Numbered from the stretch's first letter, positions 26,640 through 38,250 are shown. The stretch is 64,000 nt of DNA from Leptodactylus fallax (GCA_947044405.1 CAMRHE010000012.1:12912001-12976000); one strand, 5' to 3'. Made by a program: numbers and translations. Notes: generated by a model not told the origin, from the sequence alone.

Positions 26640-29410
26640 CAATAATAATATAATTATTATTATTTTTTTTTTAAAGTGATAGAAAAAAAAGTAATGAATA
26701 AATAAAGCCCCCAAAATGCCCCTTTCCTATATAAAAATGATTTATGTAAAAAAATGTAAATGAATAAAATCTATATATATTTTGTATAGTCGTGTTTGTA
26801 ACAACCCTTACAATACAATTGAAATATTATTTAACCTGTATGGTGAACATTGTACAAAAAAACGGTAAATAAACACTGGAAGCAATGATTTTTTTGCCAT
26901 CTTGCCTCAAAAAATTTGATATATAAAGTGATCAAAAAGTCATATGTACCCCAAAGCATTACATATAAAAAACACAGCTCGTCCTAAAAAAAATAAGCCA
27001 ATCAAAAATGACGATGCATAAACAATTGATTTTTTTCCCCCCAAATGGGTTTTTGTTCTGCAAAATTAGTTGTGTAATCATACTGACCCAGAGAATAAAG
27101 GTAACATGTTATTTATGCCGTACACTGAACAGAAAAAAATGTAAAATGTTAAAAAGCAATGCCAGAATTGATGGTAGAAAGAATTAATAAAATTTAGTCA
27201 ATAAATTATAGGCACCCCAACATAATGTGGTTATAAAATGCATCTTATCCCTCAAAAAAACAAGCCCTCATATGGCTGCATCACCACAAAATTAAAAAAA
27301 ATATAGCTTGTACAATGTGAAAACAAAAACCCCCCAAAAATAGCTGTATATCATGGTACAGCCCAGATTTAGAGCTTATAAGGCAAAAGATAGGAGAAGT
27401 GACATCCCCCCAATCATAGGAGCTACTGAGAAAACAATAAGGAATATTGTGACGCCATTTTGGAAACTACACACTTGAAGGAATTTATCCAAAGGTGCAA
27501 TGAACATTTTTAACCCCCAAGTGTTGCTTTAATTATTTTCCAGAAATGAATGTGCAGCTGATGGTGAAAAGTGAAAAAGGTAATTTTTCCAGAAGTATGT
27601 CTTTTCAGTGTGTAATATGTTGCCCAGCTTGTACCAAAGATGAACACTCCAAAAGCTGTTGTGCCCATGATAACTTCTTAACAGTTTTTAGCGTGTGTGT
27701 GTCTGCTGACACAAGTTGGGTTCAGCACATCAGGTACTGAAATGGCATATCCCTGTTAAAAATTGCAATTTTCACTACTGGCTGTACATTAGTGTATCGA
27801 GACTAAATTGTTGCTACATTCAAGAGTTAAAAATGTTCGCTACACTACTTGATAAATCCCTTGTGGGGGTGTAGTTTCCAAAATGGGGTCATGTGTCTAC
27901 AAATTCTAGCTGACTGGCAATTCAGGGGCTCTGAAAAAGTGGCATGACCAAACTCTGTGCCCGTCGGCGGCCTGATGGGCTGCTATGCCAGCTGGAGGCC
28001 TGGCCATGGCTTCTTGCACTGCCATGGACAGAAGCCTATTACGCCCAGCCAGGCTTGTCATTGCACTATAACTATAGAGGTTGGTCATAGCCTAGCCTCA
28101 ATAGCTATGTAGCGAACCTTCCATAGACTGCAATACTGTTGTATTGCAGCCTATGGGACTGCAATAATAAAGTCCTAAATCGCCATTTTTCACTGTTTCG
28201 CCTCTGATAAAAATTTGAATATAAAAGTGATCAAAGCAATAGCAATTCCCCAAAATGATATAACTAAAAAGTATACCTGGCCCCGCAAAAAAAGACGCCC
28301 TATGCATCCCTGTAAACTGAAATAAATAAAAGTTACGGGTGTCAGAATATGGTGACTTTTAGGAAAAAAATTTTTGCAAAGATTTAGATTTTTGTTAAGG
28401 GATTAAAATGTAAATAAAACCACATAAATTTGGTATTCCTGGAATTGTACTGAAGCATAGAATACAGGTGACATGTCATTTTGGCAGCAGAGTGAATGCT
28501 TTAAAAACAAAGCCCGTAATAAAGTTGCACAAATGCACTTTTTCTTCAAATCCACCCCATTCTGAACTTTTTTTCCAGCTTCCCAGTACATTATACAGAA
28601 TAATAAATGGTAGCATCATGAAGCACAATTTGTCCCGCAAACATTAAACTCTCATATGGCTCTGAGAATGAAAAATTAAAAAAAAAAAAAAAGTTATGGG
28701 CTGTGAAAGGTGGGGAGTCAAAAACGAAAATTGAAAAATGTCACCAGCGGGAAGGGGTTAATAATAATAATAAAAACATAATAAACAGACCAGCACACCC
28801 AAAAGAACCCCCACTAAAAAGGGAACTTGTTATTTCACCCACACAGTGAACACCATAAGAAAAATAAATAAAATAAAACACAAAAATTTATATTTTTGTT
28901 AATCTCATGTCTCAGAAAATGTAATAAAAAAAATTATCAAAAGTCAAATGCACCCCAAGAGTGTACAGCTGAAAACTTTTATCTCACAAAAAACATATGC
29001 ACCTACACAGCTCAGTTGAAAAATTAAAAAGTTATGGCTCTTGGAATATAGCGATGCAAAAACAAAATGTTTTTTGAAAATGTTATTGTGCAAGTAGTAA
29101 AACATAAAAACACTTTATAAGTTGGGCATTACTGTAATCGTACTGCCTCACATAATAAAGTTAGCATGTCATTTATATTGTATGGGGAGTGACGTAAAAA
29201 AAACAAAACACACAAAAATAAACCAAAATATTGAAGAAATACATGTTTTGCAATACATTATATATACTCAAAAATGATTCCATTTAATAATACAATTTTT
29301 CTCAGCAAAATCAAGCCATCATTTGGTTATGTCAAAAATAAAAAAGTTATGGCTCTCAAAAATATGACTCATCCTTGAGGCCAAAATAGGTTCTGACATT
29401 AAGGGGTTAA
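26640..29410 (+). repeat. Large tract of diffuse frog intergenic repeats
   Basis: AT-rich non-coding tract built of recurring phrases: 'aaaaagttatggctct' (near 28690, 29030 and 29343), 'acaagccctcatatgg' and 'ataataaagttagcatgtcattt', and an 'aaggggttaa' ending (28754, 29402). A GC-rich patch sits at 27940-28180. Its parts occur in reverse at 19560-20180 and in short form at 39440-39600. No exon or transposase seen. Confidence 0.6.
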
Positions 29411-29916
29411 TAAACCTAATTCAAGAACTATGCTACAAACCAGGAAAGTAGGGATGAGCAGGGAAAAGGACAGCGGAAAAAAAAATATAATGATAGAAAA
29501 GATTTGATTTCCATGGTCCCCAAACCTTAGGAAATGTGTCCTAGGTATTCACAAATGACTATTATCTATAATGTCACTATAAACCAACTCACATATCCAT
29601 TAAAACCTCCTGTATTCCATATTTGTAACCTACAGAGGCTACATAAGTGCTCTGTAAAAAGGACAGGTGGCATTACGGTTTTCAACATCTTTTTAAACTG
29701 GTGGGAGGAGCTACACGTTTGTGGACCAATGCCAGTGTGTCTGATGTCATAGCTGCCGTGTTGTGAGGAACGGCTTGATATTGAATACCCGTAGTCACCA
29801 TCAGTGCCCTGGGAACCGTAGTTTTAACTGCATATTCAGGGACATATAAAACTGCAGTTTTCACTGTAGACAGTGGCATGGCAAAGTGCAAAAAGCAAAT
29901 TGTTTGAGGATATCTA

Positions 29917-31546
29917 CAGTGGGTACGGAAAGTATTCAGACCCCTTTAAATTTTTCATTCTTTGTTTCATTGCAGCCATTTGCTACAAGCAAAAAAGTTC
30001 ATTTTATTTCTCATTAATGTACACTCAGCACCCCATCTTGAAAGAAAAAAAAACAGAAATGTAGATATTTTTGCAAATTTATTTAAAAAGAAAAACTGAA
30101 ATATAACATGGTCATAAGTATTCAGACCCTTTGCTGTGACACTCATATTTAACTCACATGCTGTCCATTTCCTTCTGATCCTCCTTGAGATGGTTCTACT
30201 CCTTCATTGGAGTCCAGCTGTGTTTAATTAGACTGATTGGACTTGATTAGGAAAGGCACACACCTGTCTATATAAGACCTCACAGCTCACAGTGTATGTC
30301 AGAGCAAATGAGAATCATGAGGTCAAAGGAACTGCCCAAGGAGCTCAGAGACAATTGTGGCAAGGCTCAGATCTGGCCAAGGTTACAAAAGAATTTCTGC
30401 AGCACTCAAGGTTCCTAAGAGCACAGTGGCCTCCATAATCCTTAAATGGAAGAAGTTTGGGATGACCAGAACTCTTCCTAGACCTGGCTGTCCAGCCAAA
30501 CTGAGCAATCGTGGGAGAAGAGCTTTGGTGAGAGAGGTAAAGAAGAACCTAAAGATCACTGTGGCTGAGCTCCAGAGATGCAGTAGGGAGATGGGAGAAA
30601 GTTCCACAAAGTCAACTATCACTGCAGCCCTCCACCAGTCGGGGCTTTATGGCAGAGTGGCCCGAAGGAAGCCTCTCCTCAGTGCAAGACATATGAAAGC
30701 CCGCATAGAGTTTGCCAAAAAACACTTGAAGGACTCCCAGACTATGAGAAATAAGATCCTCTGGTCTGATGAGACGAAGATTGAACTTTTTGGCGTTAAT
30801 TCTAAGCGGTATGTGTGGAGAAAACCAGGCACTGCTTATCATCTGCCCAATACAATCCCAACAGTGAAACATGGTGGTGGCAGCATCATGCTATGAGGGT
30901 GTTTTTCAGCTGCAGGGACAGGATGACTGGTTGCAATTGAAGGAAAGATGAATGACGCCAAGTACAGAGATATCCTGGAAGAAAACCTCTTCCAGAGTGC
31001 TCTGGACCTCAAACTGGGCCGAAGGTTCACCTTCCAACAAGACAATGACCCTAAGCACGCAGCTAAAATAACAAAGGAGTGGCTTCGGAACAAATCTGTG
31101 ACCATTCTTGACTGGCCCAGCCAGAGCCCTGACCTCAACCCAATTGAGCATCTCTGGAGAGACCTGAAAATGGCTGTCCACCGTTCACCATCCAACCTGA
31201 GGGAACTGGAGAGGATCTGCTAGGAAGAATGGCAGAGGATCCCCAAATCCAGATGTGAAAACTTGTTGCATCATTCCCAAGAAGACTCATGGCTGTACTA
31301 GCTCAAAAGGGTGCTTATACTCAATACTGAGCAAAGGGTCTGAATACTTATGAGCATGTGATGTTTCAGTTTTTCTTTTTTAATAAATTTGCAAAAATAT
31401 CTACATTTCTGTTTTTTTCTGTCAAGATGGGGTGCTGAGTGTACATTAATGAGAAATAAAATGAACTTTTTTGCTTTTAGCAAATGGCTGCAATGAAACA
31501 AAGAGTGAAAAATTTAAAGGGATCTGAATACTTTCCGTACCCACTG
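29917..31546 (+). mobile_element. Tc1-like (DD34E) transposon with dead transposase
   Basis: Complete element. TA at 29915-29916 and 31547-31548 bounds inverse ends beginning CAGTGGGTACGGAAAGTATT. Long subterminal repeats are present (for example 'gcaaaaatatctacatttctg' and its inverse near 30060 and 31390). Confidence 0.93.
30317..31330 (+). pseudogene. DD34E Tc1 transposase with frameshifts and stops
   Basis: Starts MRSKELPKELRDN. A two-base deletion near 30350 shifts the frame into VARLRSGQGYKRISAALKVP. The frame then runs well through the DNA-binding region and [13 protein letters not shown] to a TGA at 30894-30896, where the family has tryptophan in MLWGC. It resumes with [13 protein letters not shown] and [11 protein letters not shown] (34-residue spacing). 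It stops again at TAG 31221-31223, and a further shift follows before the C-terminal GCYTQY ending at 31330. All three catalytic acids are still readable, but no full-length protein is possible. Confidence 0.9.
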
Positions 31547-31989
31547 TATATTCTCATAATTCATTGCTTATGGATGTACACATATATTTGCTTTTTCTTT
31601 ATGATGCAGCTAGTATTTTTTTGTTTATTGGCTTTCTGGCTAACACGTCATTACTTGTGGCTTTTTCTATTGAAACTACAGTTTATCTTCAGATGTTTTT
31701 AGCTACAGGAGGTAGAAGTGGACTGTATCCTTGCAGGGAACATGGGAGACGCTGGATTTCTTAAGATACCTTCAGTTGTGGACTTAAAAAGGAGGTTGGA
31801 AAGTGGCTCTAAGAGGGTGACATAACTACAGCTACACTTGGCAACACTGGGTGAATACAAATTTAAGAGGATTCCTAGATTTATGAGATCAAGTTTACAG
31901 CCTGATCTGTTTACACAGAATCCATGATTTTGTTCTAAGTTTCAACTAATATTAAATAAGTATGCTCTGGACATTATTTTTCTTAAAGG

Positions 31990-32412
31990 GGTATTCCCAT
32001 GAATATAATCATGTCTATATTTGTAGATAATTAAAAGTTAAACATTTTTGCAAATATAAGTAGTTAAAAATTCTGCAGAGTTTTAAAGATTTCCTCTAAC
32101 TATCTTAGTGGTGACAGTCTGTTGTCTTGATCGGTTGAAAACATATATTTTCACCTAAAACTCATATTCAAATCTTACATTCACACACAAAATACATTTA
32201 AAATAAAAGATCAAGGTGTACACAATTTATATGTACCAAAAACATCAGCTACAAGAGCTCGTACTCTCAAAAACACTGATACAGAAGACAAGCAAGATTT
32301 TGCTGTTATTCACTAATATGTTAAACATCTATACTGCACATAGCAAACTGTGACTGTGATACCAAAATCTAACTTTTTTGTGATTGCACAGCATACAGTA
32401 TATAAAAACACA
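31990..32412. other. Intergenic AT-rich DNA, no gene
   Basis: Starts with the 'aaaggggtattcccat' phrase common to frog repeats (also near 49965). Nothing coding is recognised up to the truncated Tc1 element. Confidence 0.45.
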
Positions 32413-33898
32413 ATTGGATATTTTAAACTTTTGTAAAAAATAAAAAACTGAAAAGTGGGGTGTGCCTAATTATTCGGCCCCCTTAAGTTAATACTTTGTA
32501 GCGCCACCTTTTGCTGAGATTACAGCTGCAAGTCGCTTGGGGTATGTCTCTATCAGTTTTGCACATCGAGAGACTGAAATTCTTGCCCATTCTTCCTTGG
32601 GAAACAGCTCGAGCTCAGTGAGGTTGGATGGAGAGCGTTTGTGAACAGCAGTTTTCAGGTCTTTCCACAGATTCTCGATTGGATTCAGGTCTGGACTTTG
32701 ACTTGGCCATTCTAACACCTGGATACGTTTATTTGTGAACCATTCCATTGTAGATTTTGCTTTATGTTTGGGATCATTGTCTTGTTGGAAGATAAATCTC
32801 CATCCCAGTCTCAGGTCTTTTGCAGACTCCAACAGGTTTTCTTCCAGAATGGTCCTGTATTTGGCTCCATCCATCTTCCCATCAATTTTAACCATCTTCC
32901 CTGTCCCTGCTGAAGAAAAGCAGGCCCAAACCATGATGCTGCCACCACCATGTTTGACAGTGGGGATGGTGTGTTCAGGGTGATGAGCTGTGTTGCTTTT
33001 ACGCCAAACATATCGTTTTGCATTGTGGCCAAAAAGTTCGATTTTGGTTTCATCTGACCAGAGCACCTTCTTCTACATGTTTGGTGTGTCTCCCAGGTGA
33101 CTTGTGGCAAACTTTAAATGAGACTTTTTATGGATATCTTTGAGAAATGGCTTTCTTCTTGCCACTCTTCCATAAAGGCCAGATTTGTGCAGTGTACGAC
33201 TGATTGTTGTCCTATGGACAGACTCTCCCACCTCAGCTGTAGATCTCTGCAGTTCATACAGAGTGATCATGGGCCTCTTGGCTGCATCTCTGATCAGTCT
33301 TCTCCTTGTTTGAGATGAAAGTTTAGAGGGACGGCCGGGTCTTGGTAGATTTGCAGTGGTCTGATACTCCTTCCATTTCAATATGGTCGCTTGCACAGTG
33401 CTCCTTATGATGTTTAAAGTTTGGGAAATCTTTTTGTATCCAAATCCGGCTTTAAACTTCTCCACAACAGTATCACGGACCTGCCTGGTGTGTTCCTTGG
33501 TCTTCATGATGCTCTCTGCGCTTTAAACAGAACCGTGAGACTATCACAGAGTAGGTGCATTTATACGGAGACTTGATTACACACAGGTGGATTATATTTA
33601 TCATCATCAGTCATTTAGGACAACATTGGATCATTCAGAGATCCTCACTGAACTTCTGGAGTGAGTTTGCTGCACAAGTAAAGGGGCCGAATAATATTGC
33701 ACGCCCCACTTTTCAGTTTTTTATTTTTTACTAAATTTTAAAATAACCAATAAATTTCTTTCCACTTCACAATTGTGTCCCACTTGTTTTTGATTCTTCA
33801 CCAAAAAATTTAAATTTTATATCTTTATGTTTGAAGCCTGAAATGTGGCAAAAGGTTGAAAAGTTTAAGGGAGCCGAATACTTTCGCAAGGCACTGTG
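32413..33898 (-). mobile_element. Tc1-like (DD34E) transposon, outer left terminal repeat lost
   Basis: The right terminal repeat is present (...GCCGAATACTTTCGCAAGGCACTG near 33870-33896). Inner inverse repeats AAAAACTGAAAAGTGGGG / CCCCACTTTTCAGTTTTTT lie near 32443 and 33703. The left outer repeat is missing: similarity ends near 32413. Its right end lies only about 8 bp from the next element's left end (33907). Confidence 0.88.
32488..33507 (-). pseudogene. DD34E Tc1 transposase interrupted by one amber codon
   Basis: In frame from MKTKEHTRQVRDTVV (33507) to GGATKY and its stop at 32488: 340 codons including the terminal stop. There is exactly one internal stop, TAG at 33073-33075, just before [15 protein letters not shown]. 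The family usually has tryptophan there, so TGG to TAG is likely. Helix-turn-helix regions (GFGYKKISQTLN; TTISRTLHKSGLYGRV), [13 protein letters not shown] and [11 protein letters not shown] are all intact, with 34-residue D-to-E spacing. Apart from the one stop it looks complete, so inactivation was probably recent. Confidence 0.93.
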
Positions 33899-34302
33899 TA
33901 TATATACACTGTGTTCCAAATTATTATGCAAATAATATTTTCTCATATTTTCCAAAATTACCTACCGTATATGCCGGCGTATAAGACGACTGGGCGTATA
34001 AGACGACCCCCAACTTCTGCCCTAAAAATATAGAATTTGGTATATACTCACTGTATAAGACTACCCCTCTCCCAAATGAAAAAAAAGTCTGCTTTGATTT
34101 CAACATGTTAATTTTAATTCAAATGCATATGACATGCAGGTACTGTATATAGCAGCAAAACTGTCACTTATAAACATAAGGTTGTTTCAAACATGTACGG
34201 TAAAGCTAAAACTTTGCAAAACAAACAAGAGAGCAAGTGCCTGGTGATCATAACTGTAAGCTGCGATATTGTAACAGGTCTTGCTGGCATGACAGTTTCC
34301 CT

Positions 34303-35725
34303 TTAAAAGCCTTCAAAATCCTCCTGTTCGTCATCTGATATCATAAGTACATCAATGACATCTTGTGATACATTTGTAAGGCAATCATCGTATGGATCAA
34401 ATTCCGTATCAGATGGTACGCTCTCAGCTCCAGCTTCTTCTACTTCCTCTTGCCACAAGTAGTCGTCCTCCATGCCATCTAATGAATTTGATATGCCACA
34501 CTTCTTGAAAGACTTGATGACGGTTTCTTCATCAATATCATTCCAGGCTTTTATGACAAACTGGCACAAAACATCCAGCTGTGGAGCACGCATGTTTCCT
34601 CCTTTTGTGAATGACTTTTCGCCGCTAACCATCCACTCATTCCATTGTTCTCGAATGCGATCTTTAAATGGCTTGTTTAGGCACACATCCAGCGGCTGTA
34701 CCAGCAATGTTAATCCTCCAGGAATAACTGCGGCATGGGTGTTTAATCTTGCAAGCCTCTGCTCGGTGCTTGGAGTTAAATGAGCCCTGAACATATCCCA
34801 CACCAGTAGACTAGATTTTTTAAGAAGTCCACCTGGTCGCCTGCTCCACACAATCTTAAGCCATAGCTTTACCCCTTCTTCATCCATCCAGCCTTTTTCA
34901 TTCACATGCACAAAACAACCAGGAGGGAACTTGAGCTTTGGCATTGTTTTTCTTTTGAAAATGATCATTGGTCTCAGTTTGGCGCCATCAGCTGTGCATG
35001 CTAATACGACTGTGAAACTGGACTTCTCATGCCCTGTTGTTTTAATTAAAACAGTTTTTTCACCTTTCTGATGAACGGTTTTATTTCCAACCATGTCAAA
35101 ATTCATTGGAGTTTCATCCATGTTTCCAATGCTACTTAACGGATAGCCGTGTTTAGTGCGCTGTTTTATTATGTAGCGATGAAAATTATTCACTTTGGCA
35201 TCAAGATCAGCAGGCAACTTTTGGGCAATTTTTGTCTTTTGCCTCAGTACCATATTATGTCTTGCCATGAATCTAGTACACCAGGATGCAGTGGCCTTAA
35301 ATCTGTTGCTGTGATCTGGGTTAGATTTGGCCCACTGAAGTGCAAACAGGCGTATTTGATTGCGTGTCACTACATAACCGCTTTGGCGATGCTTATCCAC
35401 CATATCGGCTACAATTTTTTTCAAGTTCTGGCCAGTGTGCGGTGCCTCTTCTTAATGCACACTTACCTCTTGGCATACTCTTTAAAGCTTTTTCATTTGC
35501 TTTCCAGTCCCGAACCATCTTTTCTGTAACTTCATACTGTCTTGCAGCAGCACAGTTATTATGCTCCCTGGCAAAATTTATAACTTTAAGTTTGAAACTG
35601 GCTTCATATTTCTTTCTTCTTGCTTGTGGAGCCATGATGGGGTTTTGACTGTTGGACATTTTTATACTGTACTGTGTGTACCGTACTGTTGCTACTGTGT
35701 GAACAGGTACAGATAATACTGCCAC
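34303..35725 (-). pseudogene. pogo/Tigger-like DDD transposase with one homopolymer frameshift
   Basis: The N-terminal frame (35393-35725) has MAPQARRKKYEASFKLKVI and a helix-turn-helix of the psq/Brinker type. The second frame (34303-35424) adds a CENP-B-type DNA-binding stretch (FKATASWCTRFMARHN). It then has a catalytic domain with NMDETPMNFDM, LLVWDMFRAHLT and LLVQPLDVCLNKPFK: three aspartates, 35 residues between the last two. The C-terminus is acidic (DDEQEDFEGF). The frames join at an A7 run near 35412-35418; six As would make one frame, so a single-base insertion looks responsible. If expressed, the protein would bind the element's ends and transpose it into TA. The same architecture is found in domesticated vertebrate genes such as POGK, but the flanking inverted repeats show this is a transposon copy. 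Confidence 0.88.
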
Positions 35726-35761
35726 TGTAATATTACTGTATGCGGTACCCAGTGTTATTAC

Positions 35762-35964
35762 AGTAATTACAGTTTAAGAAAGATGGCTGGGCAAGCAGGG
35801 AGAGCTGACCAATCCAAGCAGGATTTGTACAACAAGCAGCCAATCGCTGCAAGCTATGGTATGTACAGTGCTATACCAGTGATTGGCTGCTTGTTGTATA
35901 AATCCTGCTTGGATTGGTCAGCTCTCCCTGCTTGCCCAGCCATCTTTCTTAAACTGTAATTACT
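35762..35964. repeat. 84-bp inverted repeat (foldback 1) in the pogo-like element
   Basis: Arms 35762-35845 and 35881-35964 are inverse copies with one visible mismatch, separated by about 35 bp. It could be an inserted foldback element or part of the transposon's own leader. Confidence 0.92.
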
Positions 35965-35990
35965 TAAAGGGATACTGACATGGCCAAATT

Positions 35991-36055
35991 GCTATATGGA
36001 GGGTTAAAAACAGCTTACTAAACGATAGTAATCTGTTGTTAACCCTCCATATAGC
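35991..36055. repeat. Short inverted repeat (foldback 2)
   Basis: GCTATATGGAGGGTTAA and its exact inverse TTAACCCTCCATATAGC enclose 31 bp. Confidence 0.85.
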
Positions 36056-36280
36056 TTAGTAAAGTGATTTTTCAACTTTTATGTATGTGTATATGTATTT
36101 TTACATATTCTTTACATATTTTACATATTTTTACATATTCAGTATGCTAAGAGTAGGGAACCGCACTGTGTGAGGTATAACCAATAGGATTAGTGCAGGG
36201 GCGGGGAGTCACCGGGAGGAGAAGGGGGGCGGGGTCGGCACTTATTGTAGCAATATGCACACTTACACCAGCATGTAAGC

Positions 36281-36374
36281 TCTTCATTAATATCACAGCA
36301 TGGATGCGAGGGGAATCTGGCGTTACTGCACCGCCAGCTTTCCCCTCGCATCCATGCTGTGATATTAATGAAGA
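36281..36374. repeat. Inverted repeat (foldback 3)
   Basis: Arms of about 35 bp (TCTTCATTAATATCACAGCA... and its inverse) enclose roughly 25 bp. A GC-rich stretch with further small inverted repeats follows at 36400-36595. Confidence 0.85.
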
Positions 36375-36953
36375 TCCGACATGCTTCTGTAAGTGCCGCC
36401 TGTGACCCCCAGCTCTGTGACGCCGACCGCTGTGACGGGGCGGCTGCATTAGCATACAGCGCGCCGCCCCGTCAGCGCGTACTAAGCCTCTTCTAATGAC
36501 TGTGAGAGGCGGATTGCCGCGCATGCGCGGCGGTCCCAGGAAGCGGCTCTCTACGCGCTGACGGGGAAAAAAACACCTCACACAGTGCGGCCCCCGTATA
36601 TCCGGTGTATAAGACGACCCCCCACTGTAGCCATTATTTTAAGGGGTTAAAAAGTCGTCTTATACGCCAGTATATACGGTATATGAATTGCAGTCATTGC
36701 AATTTTCCAGTCATCAACTATTCGAGTATAATTGAAAGGTTTTTGAACAAACTGCCTATGATAACAGTATATTTAAAAAAAAAAAAATAAACACTCAAAA
36801 TGCACGTTTTAAATTATTATGCACAGCAGAATTTGCAACCTTTTCATTTTTATTAAGAACAAAAAAATGGTCATTGTGAAATTATAAGCATTAGCAGGTT
36901 ATTACAAACTGAAATCAAACAGTTTTCAAGCCAGAACTTTATTCGAGGTGATG

Positions 36954-37979
36954 TTACATTTGCACATAGGACCCCTTGTTCGAAAGAAGCTTCTGAACTC
37001 TCTTGTCCATTGAATTTGTCAGTTTTTGGATGGTTTCTGCTTCAATTGTTTTGCATGAGGACAGAATACCCTCCCAGAGCTGTTGCTTAGATGTGAACTG
37101 CCTCCCGCCATCATTGACACTCCTTTTGATGATGCTCCAGAGGTTCTCAATGGGGTTGAGGTCAGGGGAGCATGGGGGCCACACCATAAATTTGTCCCCT
37201 TTTATGCCCATAGCAGCCAGAGATGCAGATGTGTTATTTGCAGCACGAGACGGTGCATTATCATGCATGACAATGATCTTTCTGCGGAATGCATGGTTCT
37301 TCTTCTTGAACCATGGCAGGAAGTGCTGTTTGAGAAACTCCACATACATTATGGAGTTCATCTTTACCCCTTCAGGGATCCTAAAGGGGCCGACAAGCTC
37401 TCTCTCTATGATTCCAGCCCAAAACATTACTCCACCTCCTGCTTGTTGGCGCCGTAGCCGTGTTTGCATGGGGTGTCCATCAACAAGCCATCCTCCACTC
37501 CATCTATCTGGACCATCGAGCGTTGCACGGCACTCACCAGTGAACAAAACAGTTTTGAAGTCAGTCTTCATGTATTGTTTGGCCCACTGGAGCCATTTCT
37601 GCTTGTGTGCAGTGGATAGAGGAGGTCGACAGGATGGCTTACGCACAGCTGCAAACCTCTGAAGAACCCTGCATCTTGTTGTTCGGGGGACGTTGGAGGC
37701 ACCAGCAGCTTCAAAAACTTGTCTGCTGCTATGACAAGGCATTTTTGAAGCTGCTCTTTTAACCTGACGTAATTGCCTGTTGGAAAGAGTCCTCAATTTT
37801 CCCTTATCAGCACGCACACGTGTGTGCTGTGAATCAGCTACATACTTCTTGATTGTGCGATGATCACGATGGCAATGTTGATTGATTGTCTTGGCAATGT
37901 TGATTGTAGTCACACCTTGACCTAAACACTCCACAATTTGTTGCTTCTCAGCAGCCGACACATCCTTTTTCTTTCCCAT
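36954..37979 (-). CDS. DD37E Tc1-like transposase, full frame but first catalytic D replaced by G
   Basis: A 341-residue uninterrupted frame starting MGKKKDVSAAEKQQIVE. Two helix-turn-helix regions are followed by a catalytic domain. The first motif reads VLFTGECRATLDGPD where related enzymes have TDEC, so the first aspartate is glycine. The second motif VMHDNAPSRA and the third [11 protein letters not shown] are intact. Between that aspartate and glutamate are 37 residues, which fits the DD37E group (called TRT in the literature; my assignment). The frame is full length and could be translated, but loss of an acid in the triad should abolish cutting. Its 3' non-coding side carries the nested pogo-like element. 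Confidence 0.9.
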   Translation of the reverse strand: MGKKKDVSAAEKQQIVECLGQGVTTINIAKTINQHCHRDHRTIKKYVADSQHTRVRADKGKLRTLSNRQLRQVKRAASKMPCHSSRQVFEAAGASNVPRTTRCRVLQRFAAVRKPSCRPPLSTAHKQKWLQWAKQYMKTDFKTVLFTGECRATLDGPDRWSGGWLVDGHPMQTRLRRQQAGGGVMFWAGIIERELVGPFRIPEGVKMNSIMYVEFLKQHFLPWFKKKNHAFRRKIIVMHDNAPSRAANNTSASLAAMGIKGDKFMVWPPCSPDLNPIENLWSIIKRSVNDGGRQFTSKQQLWEGILSSCKTIEAETIQKLTNSMDKRVQKLLSNKGSYVQM

Positions 37980-38206
37980 TTTGGCTGAAAATGTAGGCTG
38001 CTTAATAATGTGGGACAGCCTTCTTAAGTAGTCTTGCCTTTAATTGGACACACCTGCCAAACTAATTAGCACAGGTGTCTGCAATTGCTTTCAGTGATAT
38101 AAAGAGCCCTGACACACATCACCATCAATGAGTTTAACTGACAAACAAAAAAATTCTTACCTTATCACTCCTAAACACATTTTGCATAATAATTTGGAAC
38201 ACAGTG

Positions 38207-38207
<1 letters not shown>

Positions 38208-38250
<43 letters not shown>
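38208..38250. repeat. (TA)n microsatellite abutting a transposon end
   Basis: An uninterrupted TA run directly after the right end of the DD37E element. Confidence 0.95.

Larger units (their letters stand above)
33965..36679 (-). mobile_element. pogo/Tigger-like transposon nested in the DD37E element
   Basis: Inverse ends begin CCGTATATGCCGGCGTATAA (left) and finish GTCGTCTTATACGCCAGTATATACGG (right, in pieces). TA dinucleotides at 33963-33964 and 36680-36681 are the target duplication. It carries a minus-strand transposase in two overlapping frames and a structured non-coding 5' region (35740-36600) with three large hairpins. Confidence 0.92.
33907..38206 (-). mobile_element. DD37E Tc1-like transposon, split by a nested pogo-like element
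   Basis: Inverse ends CACTGTGTTCCAAATTATTATGCA (left, after TA at 33905-33906) and its inverse ending at 38206. Without the 2.7-kb insert (33965-36679) it would be about 1.58 kb. The transposase lies downstream of the insert and is uninterrupted. The right flank runs straight into a (TA)n array. Confidence 0.9.

Noticed and set aside
34303..35725. Pogo-like gene as a domesticated host gene (POGK-like)
   Set aside because: It is flanked by matching terminal inverted repeats and a TA duplication and nested in another transposon, which marks it as an element copy.
36147..36581. 144-residue open frame on the minus strand in GC-rich DNA
   Set aside because: It lies across the hairpins of the pogo-like element's leader. 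Low complexity and no family motif; its openness follows from base composition.
37003..37662. 219-residue open frame opposite the DD37E transposase
   Set aside because: Antisense shadow of a real coding frame with no motif of its own. The same applies to the antisense frames at 25163-25759, 62109-62591 and 30839-31195.
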